From an uncultured Eubacteriales bacterium (GTDB taxonomy: Bacteria; Bacillota; Clostridia; Oscillospirales; UBA644), in contig CAKSPP010000099.1 of NCBI GenBank assembly GCA_934481505.1, positions 1-5,491 on the forward strand: DNA of 5,491 nt, in the 5' to 3' direction. The translations under genes were made by a program, and so were the position numbers. Under the pieces are notes generated by a model. It was not told the origin of the DNA. It was given only the letters and a program-made list of their open reading frames with translations, and made no database searches. Positions 1 through 5,491 of the stretch are shown piece by piece; position 1 is the stretch's first letter, and each line of letters begins with the position of its first letter.

Positions 1-21
1 CCGGTGCTTTTGCCTTTTCTT

Positions 22-48
22 GCACTCGAAAATCTTGTTTTGAAGTGC
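22..48. repeat. Imperfect inverted repeat (hairpin) at the left edge
   Basis: The arms 22-32 (GCACTCGAAAA) and 38-48 (TTTTGAAGTGC) can pair at 9 of 11 positions around a 5-base loop (33-37). It abuts a second hairpin and the large palindrome to its right, so it may be the outer part of one compound element. The left end of the window cuts off whatever lies beyond, so the full extent is unknown. A short imperfect hairpin such as this could also arise by chance. Confidence 0.35.
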
Positions 49-65
49 TACGCAGTTTCGTAGCA
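46..65. repeat. Small perfect hairpin, 7-bp stem
   Basis: TGCTACG (46-52) and CGTAGCA (59-65) are exact reverse complements around the 6-base loop CAGTTT. The right arm runs straight into the left arm of the larger palindrome at 64-153, so the two structures would compete or stack at their junction. No T-tract follows, so a terminator role is unlikely. It is probably a part of the same palindromic element. Confidence 0.55.
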
Positions 66-153
66 GAGTAAAATTTCCGGTATCGAAGTTCAAAATACAG
101 CAAGGCTGTCGCCTTGCGAGGCTTTGGACAAAGATACGGGGAATTTTACTGTG
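64..153. repeat. Long imperfect palindrome, possible dispersed palindromic element
   Basis: Outer arms 64-84 and 133-153 are inverted copies matching at 18 of 21 positions, and one of the three differences would be a G-U pair in RNA. Inside them, GTTCAAA (88-94) can pair with TTTGGAC (123-129), again with one G-U pair, and the core GCAAGGC (100-106) pairs perfectly with GCCTTGC (111-117) around the 4-base loop TGTC. The whole forms one nested hairpin of about 90 bases with small internal loops. There is no T-tract after it, so it is not a simple terminator. Its size and architecture fit a REP/MITE-like intergenic element or a structured RNA; the sequence alone cannot separate these. It overlaps the first 13 codons of the frame that follows. 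Confidence 0.6.
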
Positions 154-755
154 AGAAACCAATACTTCATTATCAGCCCTCAGCCAACGGAAAAAAATTT
201 TCCGTCAGACTTTACGGATACGATTTTTCGGCGGAAAGCGGTTGGCACCTTTCGTATATCTCGGTTGAAAACGGCGATTTTTCGCTTGAAAAAGTAATTT
301 CGCCCGACGACGGAAGTTTCGGCGACAAGCTTCTTATATCCGACATAACGGGCGACGGAAACGACGAAATTATTGTTTCGCAGGTCGTCGGTATGGGCGG
401 CGGTGCGGGAAGTGTTTCTGCGACGGTCTACCGAATAGAAAACGGCAGTCTGCAAGAAATATTCGGCAAAGAAGAATGTGAAAAATTTGCCGAAAACGGC
501 ATTTCAATCAAAACCGACGGCAGAAAAACCGTTTTTGAAAACAGCGAAACGGGACTTTCCGTATCGGCAGACTTAAATCTTCCCGAAGACGCCTATGTCG
601 GAACTTTCTGCGGCTTTGATATCAACAGCACGGGCTCTCTTACAGGCAAACAGGCAATTATTTCCGCCGAAGATACGGGATATATTTTTTCGGTATGGAA
701 ATACGATAAAGATTCACTCAAACTTTCGTCAATATATTATTCCGAAAAAGATTAG
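114..755 (+). CDS. VCBS/FG-GAP-like protein of unknown function, probably 5'-truncated
   Basis: This is a 213-residue frame ending in TAG. The middle holds a calcium-loop-like motif, DITGDGNDE (residues 77-85) followed by IIV, as in FG-GAP/VCBS beta-propeller repeats. A weaker copy may lie at FDINSTGSLTG (168-178). The rest alternates hydrophobic and polar residues, as in beta-sheet proteins that are often secreted or lipid-anchored. No signal peptide, lipobox or membrane segment is present. The start is doubtful: the frame is open back to 72, but the only start-type codon before ATG at 393 is TTG at 114. That TTG sits inside the stem of a hairpin with only a weak AAGG upstream. Residues 1-13 are encoded by the right arm of the palindrome, so credible protein begins near codon 14. 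I infer that the native N-terminus was lost or displaced. The frame after codon 14 has the same codon style as its neighbours and is unbroken, so the loss may be recent. Confidence 0.6.
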   Translation: MRGFGQRYGEFYCEKPILHYQPSANGKKFSVRLYGYDFSAESGWHLSYISVENGDFSLEKVISPDDGSFGDKLLISDITGDGNDEIIVSQVVGMGGGAGSVSATVYRIENGSLQEIFGKEECEKFAENGISIKTDGRKTVFENSETGLSVSADLNLPEDAYVGTFCGFDINSTGSLTGKQAIISAEDTGYIFSVWKYDKDSLKLSSIYYSEKD

Positions 756-782
756 AGGTCAGCTAAGCTGACCTCATTTTTT
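755..782. terminator. Bidirectional intrinsic terminator between convergent genes
   Basis: GAGGTCAGC (755-763) and GCTGACCTC (767-775) are perfect 9-bp arms around the loop TAA. On the plus strand the stem is followed by A and six Ts (777-782), the classic form; its first G is the last base of the TAG stop of the plus-strand gene. Read on the minus strand, the stem follows the stop of the DUF3592 gene closely and is trailed by TAATC and then five Ts. It can therefore end both the short plus-strand unit and the minus-strand kinase operon. Only 25 bases separate the two stop codons. Confidence 0.88.
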
Positions 783-1368
783 ATTCTTCCGTTTTTCCGA
801 AAAAGCCTTTTGCGAGAAGATACGCTCCCGCCAAGACAAGAAGTATCGGAACAAGAACCCACACTCCGCCGTCAAGGGTGAAGAAAATTGTCGGTATTCC
901 GATAATTTCAAGAGCCGCACCGACAATTATATCGGTCTTGTTCGTCGTTTTTCCGTCCGTTGAAAGCCTCATAACCGAGAACATCACGGCAGGAACAACC
1001 GAGAAAAGAATTCCCGCAAAAATCAGCACGTCCGCACTGTTCTTTGTCGGAATATATGCGTCGGACGGGTTTTCGGGATTATACATAACCGTTGTTTCCG
1101 CCCATTTTTCGGGGACAGACGAAACGCCGACATCGGTTTTTACGGTGTAAATTTCGTTCGAAACATAATATTCGTAAGTAAGGCTGTAAGTCGTGTTTCC
1201 GTCGCTGTCGGTCGAATAAATGTCGCTTTTAAGAAAATAGCCGACGGTTTTTTCGTATCCGCCGCCTCTTCCCACAAGAGACACCATTCCCGCGACAAGC
1301 ATACAGACGCCCGCAATAAAGCAGACCGTTATCAGAAATCCCGAAATAGCTTTCTGCATTGATGTCAT
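781..1368 (-). CDS. DUF3592-like membrane protein
   Basis: This is a 195-residue protein with four likely membrane segments: about 10-32, 112-133, 146-164 and 168-187. Between the first two lies a soluble stretch (about 38-106) that resembles the DUF3592 domain. Its signature is a DSDGNTTY turn (54-61), then a YEYYV strand, an IYTVKT strand and a closing VMYNPENPSDAYI (94-106). The charge distribution suggests both termini are cytoplasmic and this domain faces outside. The function of the family is unknown. The ATG overlaps the rsgA stop by one base (TAATG), and GGGAAGA (1375-1381) sits six bases upstream, which supports Met1 over the ATG three codons later. It is the last gene of the kinase/phosphatase operon and ends at the shared terminator. 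A role at the envelope linked to the kinase is only an inference from position. Confidence 0.8.
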   Translation of the reverse strand: MTSMQKAISGFLITVCFIAGVCMLVAGMVSLVGRGGGYEKTVGYFLKSDIYSTDSDGNTTYSLTYEYYVSNEIYTVKTDVGVSSVPEKWAETTVMYNPENPSDAYIPTKNSADVLIFAGILFSVVPAVMFSVMRLSTDGKTTNKTDIIVGAALEIIGIPTIFFTLDGGVWVLVPILLVLAGAYLLAKGFFGKTEE

Positions 1369-2240
1369 TATTTATCTTCCCAGAACTTATATTCGCCCAT
1401 ATTTTCGTAGAGAGTTTTATAGCTTTCATACCGCGACGGCGAAATTTTGCCTTCTTCCAAAGCCGCAATCACGGCACAGTCTTTTGTTTTTATATGGTTG
1501 CAGTCGGTGAAGCGGCAGTCCCCTAAAAATTCGGAGAATTCGGGGAAAAATTCGGCAAGCTCGTTTCGGTTTTTTATTCCGAAAAAGGAAAGTTCGAGAT
1601 TTCCGAAACCCGGAGTATCGGCGATAAAACCGCCGTTCACCGCAAAGAATTCGACATGTCTTGTCGTGTGTTTTCCGCGGCGGAGCTTTTTACTGACATC
1701 TCCGACCGACGACTTGACCTCCGCCCCGGCAATTTTTGCCGCCATGTTAAGCAGGCTTGATTTTCCGACGCCAGAAAAACCGGCAAAAGCCGAAACAGAG
1801 CCTTTTATTTCGTCAAGCAAAGCCTCTGCACACTCTTCCCTGTCGGTCGAAGTGAATATTACTTTATACGGCGTTTTTGCGTAAATTTCCGAAACTTCGT
1901 CCCCTGTCGCAAGATCGTTTTTTGTAAAAACCAGCACGGGCGTTATCCCGAAACGGGCGGCAATGACCGTCATTTTATCGATATAAACAAAATCGGGTTC
2001 CGGATCTTTAAGCGACGAAACGACAAAAAGTTTGTCGATATTTGCGACGGGCGGACGGATAAGCAGGTTTTTTCGCGGAAAGATTTCAACTATCATTCCG
2101 TCCGAAACCTCGACAAAATCGCCGACTGTCGGAACAAGTTTTTCCTTGCGGAAAGTGCCTTTTGCCTTGACTTCGACGGTCGTTTCTCCGTCCGAAACGG
2201 TATAAAGTCCGCCGAGCCCTTTAATTATCGTACCTTTCAT
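1368..2240 (-). CDS. rsgA: Ribosome small subunit biogenesis GTPase RsgA
   Basis: RsgA (YjeQ/YloQ/CpgA) is a circularly permuted GTPase that binds the late 30S subunit, checks its maturation and is released on GTP hydrolysis. The 290-residue length is normal for the family. An OB-fold occupies about 1-65. The GTPase motifs come in permuted order: G4 as TKND (106-109), then the P-loop GFSGVGKSS (154-162), the switch region with GKHTTRH (189-195), and G3 as DTPGF (208-212). The C-terminal zinc finger ligands are intact: C242, C247, H249 and C255 (spacing C-x4-C-x-H-x5-C). The start ATG overlaps the kinase stop by one base (TGATG). Only a weak AAAGG lies three bases upstream, so translation is probably coupled to the kinase gene. 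The B. subtilis orthologue CpgA is reported as a substrate of PrkC, which fits this placement. Confidence 0.96.
   Translation of the reverse strand: MKGTIIKGLGGLYTVSDGETTVEVKAKGTFRKEKLVPTVGDFVEVSDGMIVEIFPRKNLLIRPPVANIDKLFVVSSLKDPEPDFVYIDKMTVIAARFGITPVLVFTKNDLATGDEVSEIYAKTPYKVIFTSTDREECAEALLDEIKGSVSAFAGFSGVGKSSLLNMAAKIAGAEVKSSVGDVSKKLRRGKHTTRHVEFFAVNGGFIADTPGFGNLELSFFGIKNRNELAEFFPEFSEFLGDCRFTDCNHIKTKDCAVIAALEEGKISPSRYESYKTLYENMGEYKFWEDK
1375..1381 (-). promoter_or_regulatory. Ribosome binding site of the DUF3592 gene inside the rsgA 3' end
   Basis: GGGAAGA on the minus strand lies six bases before the ATG at 1368 and within the last codons (W-E-D) of rsgA. It supports initiation at the ATG that overlaps the rsgA stop by one base, rather than at the second ATG three codons on (1359). 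Confidence 0.6.
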
Positions 2241-3931
2241 CAGCCTTTGCTCACGGTTATCGTTATTTCGGTGCCCGATTCGACTTCCGAAAGTCCTTCA
2301 AGGCTCTGCGAAATGACGGTGCCTGCCGAAACGGAAGAATTTTCTTCTTCAACGACGATTACGACAAGTCCCTGTTTTTCAAGTTCTCTCTTTGCGGTTG
2401 CAAGGTTTTTACCCTCGACATTGGGGACTTTGACCATCTTTTCGTCCGCACTTTCAACGCTGATATAAACTTTTATCGTGCTTCCCGCGGCAATCGACGT
2501 TCCGACTTCGGGGGAAGTTCTTATAACGCACCCCGTCTCGACAGTCGAACTGAATTCGGTAATAACTTCCGTTTTAAGGTCCGCCTGTTTGAGTTCGAGA
2601 AGTGCGATATCCTGTTTTTTATTATAGACATTAGGCACAGAAACGGTTTTCGTTCCGAGACTTACGGTTACGGTTATCTGTTTTCCGGTTTCGTATGTTC
2701 CGGTGGTCGGATCCTGCGAAATAATATAGCCCGCTTCGACCGCGGCGTCATACTGGGGATTTGCCTCAACAATTTTGAAGTCCGTGTTTAATTTTGAATC
2801 AGCCTTTACTTCATCTATCGAACGCCCGACAAGAGTAGGCACGTCGACAAGGGAGGAATTAAAGCCTCTGACCGACGCATACATACCCCAAAGTCCGAGA
2901 AGGACAAGAATAAAGGCAAGAGAAACGCCCGTGACGGAAGCTATAAGCCTGTTTTTAAGAAGCGTATTTTTTATCGCGAAAAGACCTTTCTTTTTCGCCG
3001 TTTTTTTCTTTGCCGCGTCCTTTACCGCAGGGATTATCTGCGTCGGGCTTTTTGCGATATCGGCAGGATCGGGATAGTTGAAGACATACGGAAAAACGAC
3101 GTTATTGTCGTTTATAAACGCGATAAGGTCTTTTCTCATTTCCTTTGCCGAGGAATAACGGTCGTCGGGGTCTTTCTGCATCGCTTTGAGAATTATCTGT
3201 TCAAGGCCGAGCGGCAGCGACGGACGGAGTTCGGTCGGTCTTACGGGAAGTTCCCTTACCTGTTTTAAGGCGACGGCAACCGCACTGTCTCCGTCGAAAG
3301 GAAGTTTGCCCGTCAGCATTTCATAGAAAATTATTCCAAGCGAATAAAGGTCGCTGCGGCAGTCGACGGGAAGCCCTTTCGCCTGTTCGGGGCTTATATA
3401 ATGAACCGTGCCGATAGCTTTGTCGGTTATCGTTGCGGTATCGTAATTCACGAAACTTGCGATTCCGAAATCGGTGACTTTAACCGTTCCGTCGTCAAGA
3501 ACCATTATGTTCTGCGGCTTGACGTCGCGGTGGACTATCCCTTTGTCGTGAGCGTGTTTTAATGCTCCGAGGATCTGTCCGCCGTAGGAAATTGCTTCGG
3601 AAACATTGAGAGGAGCTTTTTCGTCGATAATTTCTTTAAGAGTTCTGCCGTTTATAAGCTCCATTACGATATAGTTGTATTCGCCGGTAAAGGAAACATC
3701 GGTGACTTCAACTATATTTTTATTCGAAAGTATACCTATCGCCTTTGATTCGTTCTGAAATTTCTTTCTGAACTTGAAATCTTTGGCGAATTCCTCTTTG
3801 AGTATTTTGACGGCCACATATTTTTCGGCAACTTCATCCCACGCCTTATAGACCGTTGCCATTCCGCCCTCGCCGACTACCGATTCAATCTGATATCTGT
3901 TGTCAAGAAGCGTTCCCAAAAATTTATCCAT
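2240..3931 (-). CDS. prkC: Membrane Ser/Thr protein kinase with three PASTA domains
   Basis: This is a transmembrane Hanks-type kinase of the PrkC/StkP/PknB family, which phosphorylates Ser/Thr on cell division, wall synthesis and translation proteins and senses muropeptides or lipid II. The 563 residues start at MDKFLGTLL. The kinase domain (about 13-272) is complete: glycine loop GEGGMATV (20-27), VAVK with catalytic K42, helix-C E61, HRDVKPQN (134-141) with D136, DFG (154-156), a Thr-rich activation loop (T165, T167, T169), GTVHYISPE (174-182) and R258. A basic juxtamembrane stretch (304-316, seven Lys) precedes one membrane helix (about 329-351). Three extracellular PASTA repeats follow (about 362-426, 430-492 and 500-563). 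An upstream in-frame ATG at 4003 would add 24 residues unlike the family and overlap the phosphatase by 62 bases. The chosen ATG has a strong AGGAGG five bases upstream. All catalytic residues are present, so the kinase should be active. Confidence 0.96.
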   Translation of the reverse strand: MDKFLGTLLDNRYQIESVVGEGGMATVYKAWDEVAEKYVAVKILKEEFAKDFKFRKKFQNESKAIGILSNKNIVEVTDVSFTGEYNYIVMELINGRTLKEIIDEKAPLNVSEAISYGGQILGALKHAHDKGIVHRDVKPQNIMVLDDGTVKVTDFGIASFVNYDTATITDKAIGTVHYISPEQAKGLPVDCRSDLYSLGIIFYEMLTGKLPFDGDSAVAVALKQVRELPVRPTELRPSLPLGLEQIILKAMQKDPDDRYSSAKEMRKDLIAFINDNNVVFPYVFNYPDPADIAKSPTQIIPAVKDAAKKKTAKKKGLFAIKNTLLKNRLIASVTGVSLAFILVLLGLWGMYASVRGFNSSLVDVPTLVGRSIDEVKADSKLNTDFKIVEANPQYDAAVEAGYIISQDPTTGTYETGKQITVTVSLGTKTVSVPNVYNKKQDIALLELKQADLKTEVITEFSSTVETGCVIRTSPEVGTSIAAGSTIKVYISVESADEKMVKVPNVEGKNLATAKRELEKQGLVVIVVEEENSSVSAGTVISQSLEGLSEVESGTEITITVSKG

Positions 3932-3936
3932 ACGAG

Positions 3937-3944
3937 CCTCCTCA
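3937..3944 (-). promoter_or_regulatory. Ribosome binding site of the kinase gene, overlapping the phosphatase stop
   Basis: Read on the minus strand the site is TGAGGAGG: the TGA is the stop of the phosphatase gene, and its A is the first base of the AGGAGG Shine-Dalgarno core. The ATG at 3931 follows after five bases. A ribosome finishing the phosphatase would sit on the kinase's binding site, which suggests coupled synthesis of the pair. The site decides the kinase start in favour of 3931 over the ATG at 4003. Confidence 0.88.
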
Positions 3945-4679
3945 GTCTTCTTTTCCGTAAAGGACCACCGTGACGTTGTCTTTTCCTCCGACCCCGTTCG
4001 CAAGTCCTATAAGCTGATCGCAGCACTCTTCGGTCGTGCCGTAAAGAGAAAGCGTTTCGGCGATGTTCTCTTCCGAAACATAAGAAGAAAGACCGTCGCT
4101 GCATATTAAAATTATATCGTCGGGCAAAAGCCCTATATTGTCGATGTCGCCCTCGGTTTTTTCGGGGACTCCGACCGCTTTCGTTATCACATTTTTAAGC
4201 GGATGACCGACAGCTTCGTTTTCTTCGATTTCACCGCGGTCGATAAGCTCCTGAACAACCGAATGGTCTTTTGTGACCTGAGACAAAGTGCCGTTTCTGA
4301 AAAGATAAAGGCGGCTGTCGCCGACATGGCAGACCGACGCTTTATTTTCGCGAACCCAGAAAACGACTATCGTCGAACCCATGCCCTTATATTCTTCGTT
4401 CTTTAACGACTGCGAAAAGACTACACCGTTTGCCTTTGCGACGGCTTCTTTAAGCATAGGTTCCGCATTTTCGGGAATTCCGAAATCCGAGCAGTATTCT
4501 TCGATATAGTCGGCTGCGGCAAAGCAGGCGAGCTGACCCGCGACCTTTCCACCGGCGTGGCCTCCCATTCCGTCACAGAGAACCGCAAAAAAGGTGTTCT
4601 GTTCGGGATTTTTCACGGTGAAGCTGTCCTGATTTGAATTCCTTACGAGTCCGATATCGGATTTTCCGACAATTCTCAT
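3942..4679 (-). CDS. prpC: PP2C-family Ser/Thr protein phosphatase (partner of the PASTA kinase)
   Basis: This is a soluble, metal-dependent (Mn/Mg) PPM phosphatase that removes phosphate from Ser/Thr of the kinase and its substrates. The 245 residues are the standard length of bacterial PrpC/Stp/PphP proteins, with no extra domain or membrane segment. Visible motifs in order are SDIGLVRNSNQDS (7-19) with R13 and D18, CDGMGGH (35-41) with metal ligand D36, GMGST (99-103), CHVGDSRLYLF (117-127), TKDHS (136-140), the flap-side HPLKNVITKAVG (159-170), CSDGLS (193-198) with D195, and GGKDNVTVV (231-239) with D234. All usual metal ligands are present. The ATG overlaps the rlmN stop in ATGA, and AAAGG nine bases upstream serves as the binding site. 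It lies directly before the kinase gene, as in most Gram-positive bacteria. The symbol stp would be equally valid. Confidence 0.95.
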   Translation of the reverse strand: MRIVGKSDIGLVRNSNQDSFTVKNPEQNTFFAVLCDGMGGHAGGKVAGQLACFAAADYIEEYCSDFGIPENAEPMLKEAVAKANGVVFSQSLKNEEYKGMGSTIVVFWVRENKASVCHVGDSRLYLFRNGTLSQVTKDHSVVQELIDRGEIEENEAVGHPLKNVITKAVGVPEKTEGDIDNIGLLPDDIILICSDGLSSYVSEENIAETLSLYGTTEECCDQLIGLANGVGGKDNVTVVLYGKED

Positions 4680-5491
4680 AACCCGTTTCCTTTCTCTTCT
4701 TCTTTTTTATGTCTTAACTGTCCGCAGGAGGCGTTTATCTCACCCCCGAGAGTACGGCGGACCGTGGTGTTTATGTTTTTTAAGCAAAGCCTTTTGCAGA
4801 ACGCGTCGACGGTATGTCTGTCGCTCGGCAGAAGTCCTCTTTCGCTTACATAGTTTACGGGAATAAGGTTTACATGACAAAGCATTCCGTGCATAAGGGC
4901 GGCAAGCTCATCGGCACACGAAAGGCTGTCGTTTACGCCTTTAATAAGGGTATATTCAAAGGAAATACGCCTGCCTGTAAGGGAAATATAATATCTGCAC
5001 GCCGAAATAAGCTCCGCAACCTTATATTTATGGTTTACGGGCATTATTTTATCGCGGATTTCGTCGTTCGGAGCATGGAGAGACACCGAAAGCGTTATCT
5101 GAAAATTCTTTTCGGCAAGTTCTTTAATTCTGTCGACAAGTCCGCAGGTTGAAACGGAAATATGCCGCTGGCCGATGTTCATTCCGACAGGGTTATTGAC
5201 ATTTTCGAGAAAACGCACCAAATTATCGAAATTGTCGAGCGGTTCGCCGACGCCCATGATAACAATATTCGAAATCCTGTCGTTTTTGTTTACGAACGCG
5301 ACCTGCATGAGCATTTCGCCCGCGGTGAGGTCTCTTACTTTGCCTTTCAAGGTGCTTGCACAGAATTTGCAGCCCATTCGGCACCCGACCTGGGAAGAAA
5401 TGCAAACGGAATTTCCGTGTTTGTAACGCATTAAAACGGTTTCGATGTAGTTTCCGTCGGAAAGCCTGAAAAGATATTTCACCGTTCCGTC
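4676..5491 (-). CDS. rlmN: 23S rRNA (A2503-C2)/tRNA (A37-C2) methyltransferase RlmN, N-terminus beyond window
   Basis: RlmN is a radical-SAM enzyme that methylates C2 of A2503 in 23S rRNA and of A37 in some tRNAs, tuning the peptidyl transferase centre and decoding. The visible 271 residues hold the catalytic core: the [4Fe-4S] motif C-x3-C-x2-C at C37, C41 and C44, the SAM-binding GEPLDN (82-87), and SLHAPND. Both mechanistic cysteines are present: C30, seven residues before the first cluster Cys (C118 in E. coli), and C256 in ASCGQL near the C-terminus (C355 in E. coli). The frame continues through the right edge (D-G-T-V-K-Y-L-F), which matches the internal DGT segment of the family. A GTG at 5482 is thus an internal Val codon, and about 75 or more N-terminal residues lie outside. 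The 3' end overlaps the phosphatase start by four bases. The homologue Cfr (C8 methylation) is less likely, given the RlmN-like motifs and this housekeeping operon. Confidence 0.95.
   Translation of the reverse strand, partial: DGTVKYLFRLSDGNYIETVLMRYKHGNSVCISSQVGCRMGCKFCASTLKGKVRDLTAGEMLMQVAFVNKNDRISNIVIMGVGEPLDNFDNLVRFLENVNNPVGMNIGQRHISVSTCGLVDRIKELAEKNFQITLSVSLHAPNDEIRDKIMPVNHKYKVAELISACRYYISLTGRRISFEYTLIKGVNDSLSCADELAALMHGMLCHVNLIPVNYVSERGLLPSDRHTVDAFCKRLCLKNINTTVRRTLGGEINASCGQLRHKKEEEKGNGL

Noticed and set aside
4..63. Short plus-strand frame GTG...TAG ending in LKCYAVS, a possible end of an upstream gene
   Set aside because: Nineteen residues with no recognisable homology, overlapping the hairpins; it is more likely repeat-derived. 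An upstream gene end cannot be excluded because the window cuts it off.
180..455. Minus-strand 91-residue frame opposite the VCBS-like gene
   Set aside because: It has no domain or supporting context, whereas the plus-strand frame shows a calcium-loop motif and ends exactly at a terminator.
1447..1884. 145-residue open frame on the plus strand antisense to rsgA
   Set aside because: It lies wholly within a confidently assigned gene, has no recognisable domain, and is rich in Ser/Pro/Lys as expected for a shadow of this codon usage. The other frames opposite the operon genes were rejected for the same reason.
3932..4003. Longer kinase start adding 24 residues from an ATG at 4003
   Set aside because: The extra residues are the phosphatase 3' end read in another frame, they do not resemble any kinase N-terminus, and the ATG at 3931 has a strong, well-spaced Shine-Dalgarno site.
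5480..5482. GTG as the rlmN start codon
   Set aside because: The frame stays open to the window edge and the upstream codons read D-G-T, which matches the internal segment of RlmN. The gene is simply cut by the edge.
4676..5491. Cfr-type antibiotic resistance methyltransferase instead of RlmN
   Set aside because: The motifs around the cluster and the C-terminal ASCGQL segment are typical of RlmN, and the gene heads the conserved housekeeping block with prpC, prkC and rsgA.

Overview
The window looks like a piece of chromosome from a low-to-mid GC Gram-positive anaerobe, most likely a member of the Clostridia (Bacillota). Two things point there: the gene order rlmN - PP2C phosphatase - PASTA kinase - rsgA is a conserved block in that phylum, and the protein motifs match its Clostridia/Bacillus versions. 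I cannot name the species from the sequence.

Layout. From the right edge leftwards on the minus strand runs one tightly packed operon: rlmN (23S rRNA/tRNA m2A methyltransferase, N-terminus cut off by the window edge), a PP2C-family protein phosphatase (prpC/stp), a membrane Ser/Thr kinase with three PASTA domains (prkC/stkP type), rsgA (30S-assembly GTPase), and a small DUF3592-like membrane protein. The junctions are a 4-base ATGA overlap, a 10-base gap in which the Shine-Dalgarno sequence overlaps the upstream stop codon, and two 1-base stop/start overlaps (TGATG and TAATG). The five genes are therefore almost certainly co-transcribed and partly translationally coupled. The last gene occupies the place where Bacillus subtilis carries rpe and thiN.

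The operon ends at a strong hairpin at 755-775 that lies between convergent genes and can serve both directions. From the left, on the plus strand, comes a reading frame for a VCBS/FG-GAP-like protein of unknown function. It has no convincing start: its only in-frame start option upstream of codon 94 is a TTG that lies inside a hairpin. The left end (about 1-153) holds nested inverted repeats, the largest being a roughly 90-base imperfect palindrome (64-153). This looks like a dispersed palindromic element that has replaced, or inserted at, the 5' end of that gene.

How the genes work together. The kinase and phosphatase form the usual reversible Ser/Thr phosphorylation pair that senses cell-wall material through the PASTA domains. 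RlmN and RsgA act on ribosome modification and assembly, and RsgA is a known kinase substrate in relatives. The DUF3592 protein is the unexplained member of the set. I found no evidence for a novel defence or mobile system; the most unusual parts are the left-end palindromic element with its truncated gene and the DUF3592 member of the kinase operon.
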